Source: Calycina herbarum
Taxonomy: Eukaryota > Ascomycota > Leotiomycetes > Helotiales > Pezizellaceae
DNA: 64,000 nucleotides
Direction: 5' to 3'
Assembly: GCA_001414485.1 (NCBI GenBank)
Contig: LLEY01000002.1
Span: 868,001-932,000, forward strand
Part shown: piece by piece, positions 1-9,657 of the stretch
Layout of the letters: the number at the start of each line of letters is the position of its first letter
How positions within the stretch are numbered: the stretch's first letter is position 1
Notes under the pieces: generated by a model
The model's database searches: none
Told to the model about the DNA's origin: nothing
The model's input: the letters and a program-made list of their open reading frames with translations, nothing else
Translations under genes and position numbers: made by a program

Positions 1-1539
1 ACTAACAATTGCCCTTGTTTCTTGTTCTACTTAATGTCTAATATCCCTCTTGTCCTATAGGTCCTCTGCTTCTCGTTGGCTAAGTGATCCTCCTTATCGT
101 AGACGTGTTTTCTTAGCCCTCCGGCGCTTGCTAAGTGCTTCGTTTGCTCGTCGAAGACTCTGGTTCTCGGCTTTTAATATCACTAGCTAATGTATGATTT
201 TCGATGCACCCTTTGTAAACTGGTTAATAGCCTCGTAAATATTAGTTGGAGAGCTATTCTGGTGGTAGGCAATTCGATTTTTAATTAATATAGTCTGTAA
301 CATAGCTTTAGTTAGGTTGTTTAGCGTCTAGGAAACCCAAGGTTGAGCGGTACCTAGGCGGGAGTTTGTAGGCGTAGGCGTCTTTAACTTAAGATTAAGC
401 GTAGATATTACACTCTTAGGGTCGAATAGAAGAAGTCTAGCTCCTCAGAACCCTCCTCGAATGTTACTTTCAGTTATTACAATATTAAATGTAGCATAGA
501 AGGCGGGAAAGAAGTCGTCCTTAGTAATATAGGAAATATTAGCCTATATCATATCTTCAATTTGGCGACCATATGCCCGTTTTAGAGGGCTAAAACACCT
601 AACGTTAAGTGGCTAGAGTATATGAGAAGAATGAGCGGGCATATAAAGAGTAATAATGTTATGTTCCTTATAGTACTCCTTAAACTCGTCTGAGTAGTGG
701 CTCTTATAACTGTTGAGGACTAATAGGCGAAAAACACTAATAGTTTAGGGCTTTGTATACTTCTCGAAATGCTGAATCTAATCTATACCCTTCTCGTTTA
801 TAGTCCAACCGTTATCAGTAGTAGCGATTACCTAGTTAGGTGGAAATCCACTGTTTTAATACTAAGAGGCTAGGTGATTTTTCCCTGCAACAACCACAAA
901 TGGCGGGACGTTCCAGCCTTAAGAATTAATACCCTGAATTACTATAACCTATTCCCGATTACTAGGCTGTATTCTTTTCGCTTTTGTACGCCCTTCTAAG
1001 CTTGTTACAACTATTGCAGTTAAGATAACGCCTATTATAAACCCGGTCTTGTCAAAGTTGTAGATATCTACTTTATTAATTCTATACTTTGTAATTGTGT
1101 TCCGCATAAGCTTAAACCAGCTACGAATGACTTCTGGATCTTCGCACTTAGCTCTCTGGTAGTCATATTTACACTGGAAGCGTGTCTAAAGCTCTAGACG
1201 GCGCTTGACAAAGTTGGAAGCCCAATGTTTACTAACGCGTGACGCGTTGCGTGTCGCGAGTAGTCGATTTACTATATCTTCAATAATAGACAGCCGGGGA
1301 GGAAATCCTTTAGTAGCTAAGTCGAGTATATATTAAACAAGCACTAATTCCTCTAAGTCGGTCAATTTCCGTGAGTTGGCTAAAATATCGCGTCGTAGAG
1401 GAACACCAAGTTTACAAGAACTAAGCTTATGATGACTACAAGAATATATCTTTGCTGCCGCTCGAGCGCTTAACTTTGGGTCGTTTTGCATAGCCTAGAG
1501 GGCTAGAATGATTTTCCTTTCGTCGTCTTCCTATGGCAT
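1..1539 (-). mobile_element. RIP-degraded Fot1/pogo-type (Tc1/mariner superfamily) transposase, runs off the left edge
   Basis: One minus-strand frame starting at the ATG at 1539 reads as a DDE-1 transposase all the way to base 1. I count about 19 in-frame stops, nearly all TAG or TAA, yet I see no indel. Recognisable blocks are an N-terminal helix-turn-helix/CENP-B-like part, a KCEDPEVIRSWF block, the TTDNGW block, a block ending YKSHYS followed by YMPAHSSH, then FSPLKRAYGRQIED and a basic C-terminal tail with RRANEALSKRRRAKKTR. In the family the second and third catalytic positions are Asp; here they read Asn (LNSYKSH, PLNVRCF), which G-to-A change explains. Stops sit where Gln or Trp would be expected. 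Dense C-to-T/G-to-A change without indels is the signature of repeat-induced point mutation. The element is dead. The right end and inverted repeat were not identified with confidence, and the left end is outside the window. Confidence 0.9.
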
Positions 1540-1595
1540 GTTTTATCGTGGAGATATTAAGTGTTTGGTGGAGTGGTTATGCAAGCGCGTTAAAG

Positions 1596-1628
1596 TGTCG
1601 GGTTCGCTTGTCTGTCGGGTTCGCTTGT
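1596..1628. repeat. 16-bp direct repeat near the transposon right end
   Basis: The 16-mer TGTCGGGTTCGCTTGT occurs at 1596-1611 and again at 1613-1628 with one base between. It lies 57 bp outside the transposase start, where the terminal region of a pogo-like element is expected, so it may be part of the subterminal repeats. That role is inference, because the other terminus is outside the window. Confidence 0.55.
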
Positions 1629-1944
1629 GATGTACGTTATCTAATATATATATTGCAAGTATCGGTATGAACCATTCGTCACTGGCTCCTTTGTCTTTGA
1701 CTGACAAACGCCAAATATACGCGAGACCGCGTTTGCAGATACCGTGTTGTCGCGACTCGCTAATCACTTGGAGACGAGGTTGAGCGAGCAGTCTTCGCAT
1801 TTCTTCGCAATCCATCACCGCTCCGCAGTCCATTGCCCCTCAACCATCTCCGAAATAAACCAATTTCCTCGCTCGGATAGTATAGCACGCTCAATTCAGC
1901 GAAACCGAAATCTCTAAACAAACAAACGTTCATCGTTCCTCACG

Positions 1945-2466
1945 ATGGCCCGCCAAAATCCATGGGAGGACCAGGTCTCGAAGAAAAAGCAAAAGTGGTT
2001 AAAGAAGGGAGAGGAAGAGGAAAAGAAGAAGACGAAGAAGCCGCATATCGCTAAGAAGTCACGGATTGTCGCAAAGTAGGACTGTGTAAGCAGAACTCTT
2101 TTTTATGAATACATTGTCACACTCTAATTCGCATTACTTTAGATCCGCGAAGTCCGAAAGAAAGACATGAAGGACTATCGGACTGAATAGAAATTGACTC
2201 GCAAGGAGAAGAGGGATAGATTGAAGATGGGTCGTGCAGGTGCTGGTGTGGCAGATTTGGAAGAGACTGCTGGTGTCGGTGTTGTTGCGCGGGCTGAAGA
2301 CGAGGAGGATACTGGTGAGGAAATAGAGGAGAGAGGTAGTGACGATGATACCACAGAAGAGCAAGGTTTTGGAGATATGTCTGTTGAAGATGCTGCAGAT
2401 ATTGAGCAGAGAGATGAGGTGGTGGAGGAGGAGGGAGAGAAACTTCCATTGAGACTCAAGAAGTGA
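1945..2466 (+). pseudogene. small basic-to-acidic protein gene with two in-frame TAG codons
   Basis: Exon 1 starts at ATG 1945 (MARQNPWEDQVSKKKQKW) and is very rich in Lys/Glu. A 57-nt intron fits at 2086-2142 (GTAAGC...TTTAG). Exon 2 (IREVRKKDMKDYRTE, then a long Glu/Asp-rich tail) ends at TGA 2464-2466. The frame is consistent across the intron, but TAG occurs at 2077-2079 and 2188-2190. Both would be CAG if one C-to-T change at CpA is reversed. The product would have been about 154 residues with a basic N-terminal half and an acidic C-terminal half. I do not recognise the family. Alternatives: the second ORF from 2194 is used alone, or this is a diverged copy of a gene elsewhere. The RIP-damaged transposon 400 bp away makes RIP leakage the simplest explanation. 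Confidence 0.5.
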
Positions 2467-2733
2467 ATCTTTCCAAAGGAATCATCAATACAACTCATCC
2501 TTTGGATGTCTAAAACTTCTGAGTTTTTGCAAATCTTCATTTTGTATGCTAAGCTACGCGACTCTTGAATTTAAAAAACCCACACACTTTGTAGCACAGG
2601 TTGCCTTGTACCTCTCTTCGCATTGAGGTGTGTTCATGAACCACTCACAGCCAGCCCCGATAATTAGGCGAAGGACCCACAATTCTACCCACAAAACAAA
2701 ACAAATATTCTTATACCACTATTAGGCAAGTCA

Positions 2734-2814
2734 AGGTAGATCGTACATCCAATGGATGTTTTGGTGTGGAGCACAAACTAGGCCTTCTGGCTGAAACAAG
2801 CCGCAGATCTACCT
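2734..2814. repeat. inverted repeat with a nested small hairpin
   Basis: AGGTAGATC at 2734-2742 is matched by GATCTACCT at 2806-2814. Inside lies the short hairpin CATCC-aat-GGATG. It could fold as a small structured RNA or be a relic of a mobile element. No tRNA-like T-arm or known RNA motif is visible. Confidence 0.35.
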
Positions 2815-3883
2815 CGAACGCATGTCCCAGTGTAGCTTGCTACCTATTGCAATAAACCCGGGGGCCCTCGCATGGTACTATCGCAGTCGCTGGGGGTGAG
2901 AAATCAGGTTTTGCTAATTAGACTTTCTTTTTTGAATTTCTTTTTTGAATTTTTAGATAATATTGCTGTCAACTCCCTCTTTTTGCCGAGATGGTGGAGG
3001 TAGGCTGTGGTTGATGGTTCTTGAGAGTGGATGGTCTGTGCTTGGCGCTTTTGGGTGAATCCCTCATGGTATACAATTGAAAGGCAACGGAGCTAGGTGC
3101 TGCTATTATTCTTTTGATCAACTACATGGTGAAAACCTTTTTCTTTGCCAACTAGTTCCTCAAAGCTTATTTTTGAAATCGAACTCTCACTTCGTCCGCA
3201 CTCCGTCAACGCACTCCGTCAACTCGTTCACGATAAACTTCTCCGAGGCAAAACTCTCTTACGAGATCAGATTTTATTGCTTCTAAGCTGCTCCTCAATT
3301 TCCAATAAAGCATAGAAGCGCTAAAATACAAAGCTTGGCCGTGAGTCGCCAGTCGTGATGCCTATGTTTGAAAAGGGCATCTTTTCGTCATCGGGGCATA
3401 GGAGTAGGATAAATTTGATCATTCCCGAAGTGATCTCAGATTACCTTAAGCAAGATTCGGTACACCGCACGCATTCACAAACGTAGCGTCGAGGTCGGCC
3501 ACGAGTCAAGATCGTTCCTTTCTTGACTTTGCCTTGGGCAACAAGACCCCGGTATCTTCCTTCAGTTTTTGAACGCCCTCCACCATTCCGCGCTGTTCTT
3601 TGTTCTGAGGCACCTGCAAGGTAAAGAACCGAGGTCGTGCTTGCCTGAGAGGTTCCCTTGTCGGTTACCTCGGGGTCGACACCAAGCCGAAGTAACTCCA
3701 ACGGGCTTTGTAAAGCAACAAAAATAATAGATCAAGAACCAACCGTGATAAATTATCACGCTCTTGTGCCATAAAAAGTGTGGTTTAAGCTCGTATACTT
3801 TCTGGGTTGTTCTACTCCAATACTCTCACGTTTTGAGTTTATTCTAAAGCACAAATATGTGATTTTGAGGAAAACGACTATTT

Positions 3884-3950
3884 GTAGGTGACCTACCATC
3901 AGCCTGTGTCACGGGAGAATTAATAGATAGCTTATCGTAGGTAACCTACG
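3884..3950. repeat. two near-identical palindromes GTAGGT-N-ACCTAC, 52 bp apart
   Basis: GTAGGTGACCTAC lies at 3884-3896. CGTAGGTAACCTACG lies at 3936-3950. Each is a perfect palindrome around one central base. Paired palindromes like this can be binding sites for a dimeric regulator or ends of a small insertion. The nearest downstream gene starts at 4488. Confidence 0.55.
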
Positions 3951-4487
3951 AATAACACGACCGACAATTTCCATTCTTAGCAGCCTAAAAAGAAATATTC
4001 AAAATCTCACTCACTATGCAGTTGACTCAGACATCACCCCCTTCGCGCTTTCAATTCTTAAATTAGCTGCTTCTTCGAGGAAGACAAACAGTTGGAATAC
4101 GGCGAAATATCTATAGTCTTCCATGGACGACGGCCAGCTTGTAAATAAAATCTTAAATGTAAGGCGATCATGTAACTCCATCTAGAGAGCATTAATAATG
4201 ACACAAAAATACCTGAATGATGTCTTCTTAATACTATCATTTCGAAAAGTCTCGCATTACTGCACTACTTCCAAGGAATAGTGACTCAAGTAGCGGTCCT
4301 AGATCCTCCTAGTACTAATATCTCCAATTGCCGATAGCACTACGGCCACTATAATTCGCGAACCCGAACCATAAAATCTTTAGCACCAACTTGAAGACTA
4401 CTAATTATCACTTTTCCAGACTGAAAAAGGAAAGAACCATCTTTTTTCACACAAAGGTATTCGCATCGCAATATCCACAACCTCAAA

Positions 4488-5024
4488 ATGCCAGCTATAA
4501 TACCGACAATATTACCCAGAATTGTGCTCTATACCAGTCACTCGAAGCCTTCAAATTCCACTCTCCCCATCAATCATCACAAGACAGGGTTTGATGCGTT
4601 GCCACTCTATGCGCAAATTCTTGTTATAGTTGGGGCCGTTTTAGGGGTAATAGTGGTTTCCTTCCTCCTCTGTACGCCTCACACTTTTTCATCCCTCCTT
4701 CTCTAAAAGTATACTGACGTTTTCAAAGTTATTCCATATGCACTCCATAAAGCAAGCGAGCAAGAGGAGAGAGAGAAGAAAGAGCGTGAAAAGGGTGGTA
4801 CATCGGAGCCTGTTAGGACGCAATTAAATGATGGGAGAGAGAACGGCGAGATGCATCGGAAGCTTGCTGAGTTGCAAACGAAGCATGAGAGGGAGAAAGA
4901 GCAGATGAATCTGAAACTCAGGTTGCTACAACAAAAGATTGAACTAGATAAGGGAGAGATTGATCGTAAGCTTGCCGAGATGGAAAACAAGCACTCGGGG
5001 CTTCCAGAATATTCCGAAGTATGA
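4488..5024 (+). CDS. small single-pass membrane protein with charged coiled-coil tail
   Basis: Two exons, 4488-4671 and 4729-5024, joined across a 57-nt intron (GTACGC, branch-like ACTGACG, CAAAG acceptor); the phase matches (61 codons plus 1 nt). The product is about 159 residues. One hydrophobic segment at about residues 40-62 (AQILVIVGAVLGVIVVSFLL) has no obvious cleaved signal peptide before it. After it come about 90 highly charged residues rich in Glu, Lys and Gln with leucine spacing typical of a coiled coil. The ATG at 4488 sits in a good context (TCAAAATGC). I do not recognise a family; a membrane-anchored coiled-coil protein is all the sequence supports. Confidence 0.6.
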
Positions 5025-5216
5025 ATTTGGGGTTTATTGTAATATAGAGAGAATTAGGATGCCGCTTTCACACCTAAATTATATTGAAAGTTGTAGATAC
5101 CCTCACTTCACGGCTTTTCTCTTCTTCCAAACCCCACTCTACATCATGAACACAATTGACCGTGGTTTCACAACTCGCTATCAACGTAAAGTATTCACGA
5201 TTGGAGGTTCCTTGCT

Positions 5217-5738
5217 CTACTGCATTCCAGCGACTTGCTTAGGAAAGAACCCAGTATAATAATCCAGTTTACCCAATGGCACCCCCTCCTTTCGCAGGAT
5301 CCCATACGCGGTAGTAAGGTGAAAGTATACATTGGGCAATACAATGCTATGTGCATACATAGCACCACTCATATCAACCTCTTTCCCCGGACCCATGGTA
5401 GTCGACTCAAGTATATCGCCATGTCGATTGACGACGTCCTTGTCGGCTTCGCTGAGTGATTTCAGCACCGTGTCAATGCGCTCGTAGAAATCCGCAAATG
5501 TCTTGAGTTTGCTTTCAAAAGTCACCGGCTTTCGACCGGTCAATCTTGCGACTAGATTTTCGGACCATTGGGTTGCGAGGCGGACCTGTTCGGGTAATGG
5601 ATACATGTCTTCGTGTAAACGGGCCTCGAGCAGAGTGGTCGTATCAGGGCGTTTCTCGGCTTGGTGGAGGATGTGGGTCAAGGTGTTGAGGATTCCTTGA
5701 AGCACCACAATGGTTCCGTCGTAAAGAGTATAAACCAT
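5217..5738 (-). CDS. DUF1993 family protein
   Basis: Single exon of about 173 residues starting MVYTLYDGTIVVLQG at ATG 5738. The family (DUF1993, all-helical, found in fungi and bacteria) typically begins with such a short Tyr-Asp segment followed by 'L..L..IL.KAE' and has a conserved 'YFH...AY.ILR..GV..GK.DY' end. Here the C-terminus has VYFHLTTAYGILRKEGVPLGK followed by DYY, which fits that pattern. Length is normal for the family (about 165-175). Biochemical function is unknown. The frame is open further upstream (to 5825) but without a better ATG in family-like sequence. Its 5' flank holds the relic of the neighbouring NLR gene. Confidence 0.88.
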   Translation of the reverse strand: MVYTLYDGTIVVLQGILNTLTHILHQAEKRPDTTTLLEARLHEDMYPLPEQVRLATQWSENLVARLTGRKPVTFESKLKTFADFYERIDTVLKSLSEADKDVVNRHGDILESTTMGPGKEVDMSGAMYAHSIVLPNVYFHLTTAYGILRKEGVPLGKLDYYTGFFPKQVAGMQ

Positions 5739-5872
5739 GGCTGAAGCGAGATGTTTGATATGTGAAATTTGAAAGAGTGTGAAGTTGGTTTCCGCGATTT
5801 TACGGCTTTTGTGCGGAACCCACACCGGAATCCGCTGAACTTGCTGTCCCCACCCCTGAAAAGGACGCTAAC

Positions 5873-6028
5873 CCACATTATGACGGCTTTTCGGTCTCCG
5901 TTCGAGTATATGGCAGCCTCAAGGGCGCATATGTTTGCGCTCTCGAAATCGTCTCGCCGTCGGGGTTTCGGAACTTCGGGACTTGTTGGGATTTACTGTA
6001 GGACGAAATAGTTACTTTGTTGAACAGC
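5873..6028 (-). pseudogene. relic of the nucleoside-phosphorylase head of the neighbouring NLR gene
   Basis: This stretch is a diverged, shortened copy, in the same orientation, of 13256-13484, the 5' part of the first exon of the NLR-like gene. The match includes the exact 16-mer TCTCGAAATCGTCTCG, the shared GCGCATATG, and the flanks CACATTATGACG and TTCGGxACTxGTTGG. Relative to the parent about 70 bp (near 13294-13365) are missing and small indels break the frame. It lies between the DUF1993 gene and the 3' end of the NLR/cyclase locus, so a second NLR copy, or a duplication of the head, once stood here. Confidence 0.75.
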
Positions 6029-6273
6029 CATTTAGAGCAATATTCTCTTCATTATAAACCCAACAATTGTTGAGCTTTCTTGCTAACTCATGGAATAACA
6101 TTGGCTCAAGTCCTTCTGACGAAGAATGGTAAATGACAAGTCATTTATAAAACGACGCCAGATCACCTGTTGTCAATGAGGAAACGAATATTTCACAAAT
6201 GAAAGTGGAGGGAGGTCTTGCTCTGAGAAGTGGTTATGGATACTTCTAAGACTTTCAGGTCGCTTAAAATAAA

Positions 6274-7131
6274 TTAGTGAACTGAACCACGTCCGGCCTT
6301 ACTAAACGTACACTTACTTTCTGATGAATCTCGACGTTGCCGTCGATTGCTTGCAGGTCTATGTGGGCGACCAGAGCACCTGAAGAACTGAGATAACGGT
6401 AAATCATCTACAGAGATAACCATAACCATAACACTTTCAGTCGATCCATAAGCTATGGTGAGATCCCGAAGTTTTTCAGCAGCGCGTGTCAGATCACCAC
6501 GTTGTGAGACCGCAACACTTGCAACCATTTCTAGGGCTAGGAAATCCCATAATTCTCCAGATGCAATTACCAACAACTGGTCCTCTTTTCTCAGTATTGT
6601 TTCGGTGATATGAGGTTTGGCTATAACAACAGGAATGAGCCGGGCACAGCCAAATGCCCTTGAAACCTTCAACATGTCGTTCAAATTTCCATCTCTGGAT
6701 ACCCACCCACCAGCATCCCAAATGCGCTCTCTTTCTTCTGGGTTTGCGGGATCATGTTTTTGAGTGAGGAACCTATATTCTTGATCTGAACGAATGATCA
6801 TAACCTGCGCGTCGCCCACATTGGCGACATAAAGGGTCGACTTCCGGAACAGTACAAATGCAGCCACAGCATAATCGTCTCTTGGGCCACCTGCAAGGTC
6901 ATTGCTGTCATGCGAATATGGTTCATATTCCTTAAGGTATTTCTGTTTTGCGATTGCCGCGTTCAACGAAAGGAAGGTACGCCTAAATGCGTCCACGGGA
7001 GTCTGCCCGACTGGGAGCCCTTCTAACTGTTCCACTAACAAGTCCTGGATCCTGTCATGAACGAACTTCGAGGTGATTAACGAATTCAACCCCAGATCTT
7101 CCAACGAATTGCCAGCAACGATGCCAACCAA
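6274..7131 (-). CDS. PP2C-like domain of adenylate-cyclase type, end of the fusion
   Basis: The frame covers a PP2C fold as found in fungal adenylate cyclases: DAFRRTFLSLNAAIA, LYVANVGDAQVMII, LTQKHDPANPEERERIWDAGG, WVSRDGNLNDMLKVSRAFG and LLVIASGELWDF. The canonical metal-binding 'DG' of the first motif reads VAGNS here, so phosphatase activity is doubtful; the cyclase-type PP2C is thought to be regulatory. After MVMVISVDDL a short basic tail follows and the frame stops at 6274. An alternative 3' intron (donor at 6317, acceptor at 6263) would extend it to 6193 and still give no class III cyclase catalytic domain. I looked for a cyclase domain between 6193 and 5739 on this strand and found only the PNP relic. 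Confidence 0.82.
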   Translation of the reverse strand: MVGIVAGNSLEDLGLNSLITSKFVHDRIQDLLVEQLEGLPVGQTPVDAFRRTFLSLNAAIAKQKYLKEYEPYSHDSNDLAGGPRDDYAVAAFVLFRKSTLYVANVGDAQVMIIRSDQEYRFLTQKHDPANPEERERIWDAGGWVSRDGNLNDMLKVSRAFGCARLIPVVIAKPHITETILRKEDQLLVIASGELWDFLALEMVASVAVSQRGDLTRAAEKLRDLTIAYGSTESVMVMVISVDDLPLSQFFRCSGRPHRPASNRRQRRDSSESKCTFSKAGRGSVH

Positions 7132-7141
7132 TATGTCATTT

Positions 7142-9649
7142 TCAGGATTTATAAAGTTGAAGTCCGATCAATGATGGTAACATACTCATACTCGCCAAGA
7201 GTATCTGAGATCCCATAATTAATATTCCCGACAACCCCCACAGGCGATCCGCTTTTTGGTATGGGAGATCAGCTGATGTTCTTGTTTGAACGTCTTCAAG
7301 ACCTAAAATTCCGAAGCGATCAAGTACAGGAACGATTGATGCTTGTTGATCAGAGGTGTGATCGGGTGACGAGTCAAACACCAATACTAGCCCTGCGTTA
7401 CCAGAAAAGTTCAAGTACTTCAGATTGAAATTGGTCCTGTGAGATCTGTGAGGAGGCGGTCCATCGAGAGTATGACGCTGGAAAAAATTGCTTCCACAGT
7501 CCAAAACAGAAAGCGAAGTAGCTTGGTAAAGTAGATATGGTAAGGTCTTGAATTTGTTTCCGTTTAAGTGTAGTACCCGAAGAAGCGGGGTTCCATTGTT
7601 TCCTAACCCATTTAGTGGAATGCCCATTAATTGGTTTCCAGAGAGATACAATTTTTCTATGCAAGGCCAACACTGGAGACTTTCAAGAGGAAGATGAGTA
7701 AGTTTATTATATGAGAGATTCAATAGTCGTAGTTGCAGAAGAGGAGAGAGCTCTTTGATGACGCCACAAAGCGAGTTGTCGGCAATGGCAAGATAACGCA
7801 GTGACTCGATGAATGTACTTTCAATGAGACTTCGAGGATCCGCTGATGAAGTTGAAAGCAGCAGGCTCTCTGGACAAGCTGGAAAGCCATGTAGCGAGTT
7901 TGAGGATACGTTAAGAACTGTCAATTTATTTGCAAGCCAAATATCCGACGGCAGGGTCTCCAATTTATTTTGACGTGCATCAAAAGATCGCAGCTCTTTG
8001 AGACAACCAATTTGAGAAGGGATTGCTCGAAGAGCATTGCGAGCAACACTGAGATACCTCAGTTCTTTAAGCAGTCCAATGCTGTCAGGAAGTGATGCGA
8101 GTCGATTTTCTTCCAAGTTAAGTTGGGTGATCTTAGGTAGCTTGGAAAACACCTTGTCATTTATATTGGTCAGATTCGTATTGGAAATATTTAGCGAAGT
8201 GAGTTCGTGAATGGGGCTCATGATTTCGAACCATATGATTGGATTTGCGTGTAAACTAAGTGTCTTGAGATTCTCGAATCCGACGGTAAAGATAACCACA
8301 GATATAGAGTTATTGTCAACTAAGAGAACTTCTAAGACCCTAAGATTGAAGAGAACGGAAATATCCGAAAGATAATTTGACCGTAGATCAATGGCTTTGA
8401 GGCTTTTTAATGTACCTAGAGACTGCGGAAGAGTACCCCGCAGCTTGTTGTTCCGAATTGTAAAGGTTTCTAATGCCAAAAAACCACTGAATATGTCTGG
8501 TAGGTTTGGAATGGAATTAAAGCTTATATCGAGATCCACAAGTGTCCCTAAGGTGCTAAGCTGCTCAGGAAATTGCTTGAGTGTGTTTGAGGAGAGGTCA
8601 AGAATTCTTAGAGTCTTGCATAGGCCTGGTATCTGATTAAGTCGGTTGTTGGCCATTTTTAGCTCGGTCAATTTTGGGTAGACTTCAAGTGTATGAGCTA
8701 ACATATTGAACCCTGGATTGCGAGACAGATTGATCGAAATGATCTTGGAGGCGGGGACCTTGAGATTATCCGGAAATCTAACAATACCTAGACCAGAAAT
8801 ATCAATTTTCGTCGTCATTTCCGAGAAGTTGTTATTGCTCTCATGACCGTTAATGTTGCTGGAAGTGGTGGAGAATTTCCACAAGCACTCGTTGTCATGT
8901 TGACAGGCATGTAATACCATATCCCTATCTTCGTAGCCAACTTGCTTGAGAAGACGATGTTGGATTATAAGCGGCCGTTCGTTCCGTCCAAGTACCCGTT
9001 CATTATAACTTTTATAGCGTTTTCTAAACATAATTTGATCCTTTGAATATGTTGGAGACATCGAGGGCGTTGGGAATTCTTGTTTTGCATTCCGCATTTG
9101 ATGGAGAACTTCGGTGACAGTTGAGCTAATCGGCAAGGAGAGAATCGTAGGCACAATTTCGTCTTTCCAGTACACAGGAATAATACAACAAGTAACAGGA
9201 TTTGCTGTAATGTAGTCATCATGATTGGATTTGGCCCCAAGTTCAACAAGAGTCTGTGCTGTGGCTTGATGTCCATTAAGTGAGGCATACTGTCCTGCTG
9301 GTAATCCCGCTAAATCTTTTTCGTTTGGGTCGGATCCTAGTTGTATCAAGAGCCGAACAACAGAGACAGCACCAGTACTGGTTGCGTGAAATAATGAGGT
9401 CCAATCCGCGTCGTCTTTATCATTGGTTTCTGCACCATATTCCACTAACATTCGCACAGCAGCCTCATGGCCCTTTTCTGCTGCACAATGAAGAGGCGTC
9501 AATCCCAAGTCATCTTTTCCCCTAGGATTGCCATCGAGTTTAATCAGCGTTCGTATTACATCCCCATAACCCTTGTTAGATGCATAATGCAGTGCTGACC
9601 AACCCTTCCTGTCCTTTGCTTGAACGTTCATTTTCAGAAAATGTACCAA
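7142..9649 (-). CDS. ankyrin - Ras-association - leucine-rich repeat segment (adenylate-cyclase-like)
   Basis: Open frame of 835 codons. Residues 1-141 are four ankyrin repeats (DRKGWSALHYASNKGYGDV and so on) continuing those of the upstream frame. Residues about 152-245 match the Ras-association domain of fungal adenylate cyclases: a beta-rich start (TCCIIPVYWKDE), then ERPLIIQHRLLKQVGYEDRD, whose 'RP...Q..LL.QVGYE' core is diagnostic. Residues about 280-790 are some 18-20 leucine-rich repeats of the LxxLxLxxNxLxxLP type. The end (GLEDVQTRTSADLPYQKAD) is the known LRR-to-PP2C linker of these cyclases. The next residues of that linker (YGISDTLGEYEYV) are found in another frame after the G5 run at 7235-7239. 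Downstream of Ras, the RA domain of true cyclases mediates activation. The first ATG at 9649 is internal to an ankyrin repeat and need not be a start. Confidence 0.85.
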   Translation of the reverse strand: MVHFLKMNVQAKDRKGWSALHYASNKGYGDVIRTLIKLDGNPRGKDDLGLTPLHCAAEKGHEAAVRMLVEYGAETNDKDDADWTSLFHATSTGAVSVVRLLIQLGSDPNEKDLAGLPAGQYASLNGHQATAQTLVELGAKSNHDDYITANPVTCCIIPVYWKDEIVPTILSLPISSTVTEVLHQMRNAKQEFPTPSMSPTYSKDQIMFRKRYKSYNERVLGRNERPLIIQHRLLKQVGYEDRDMVLHACQHDNECLWKFSTTSSNINGHESNNNFSEMTTKIDISGLGIVRFPDNLKVPASKIISINLSRNPGFNMLAHTLEVYPKLTELKMANNRLNQIPGLCKTLRILDLSSNTLKQFPEQLSTLGTLVDLDISFNSIPNLPDIFSGFLALETFTIRNNKLRGTLPQSLGTLKSLKAIDLRSNYLSDISVLFNLRVLEVLLVDNNSISVVIFTVGFENLKTLSLHANPIIWFEIMSPIHELTSLNISNTNLTNINDKVFSKLPKITQLNLEENRLASLPDSIGLLKELRYLSVARNALRAIPSQIGCLKELRSFDARQNKLETLPSDIWLANKLTVLNVSSNSLHGFPACPESLLLSTSSADPRSLIESTFIESLRYLAIADNSLCGVIKELSPLLQLRLLNLSYNKLTHLPLESLQCWPCIEKLYLSGNQLMGIPLNGLGNNGTPLLRVLHLNGNKFKTLPYLLYQATSLSVLDCGSNFFQRHTLDGPPPHRSHRTNFNLKYLNFSGNAGLVLVFDSSPDHTSDQQASIVPVLDRFGILGLEDVQTRTSADLPYQKADRLWGLSGILIMGSQILLASMSMLPSLIGLQLYKS

Positions 9650-9657
9650 AACTGATA

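Larger units (their letters stand above)
2467..4487. other. intergenic region without a convincing gene
   Basis: I see no gene with sound coding structure. A minus-strand frame at 3441-3701 contains ELLRLGVDPEVTDKGTS, which resembles the end of an ankyrin-type repeat and may be a relic, but there is no supporting exon structure. An inverted repeat (2734-2814) and two palindromes (3884-3950) are listed separately. Confidence 0.5.

Noticed and set aside
3441..3759. Possible ankyrin gene fragment
   Set aside because: Only one short stretch looks ankyrin-like and there is no start, exon structure or second repeat.
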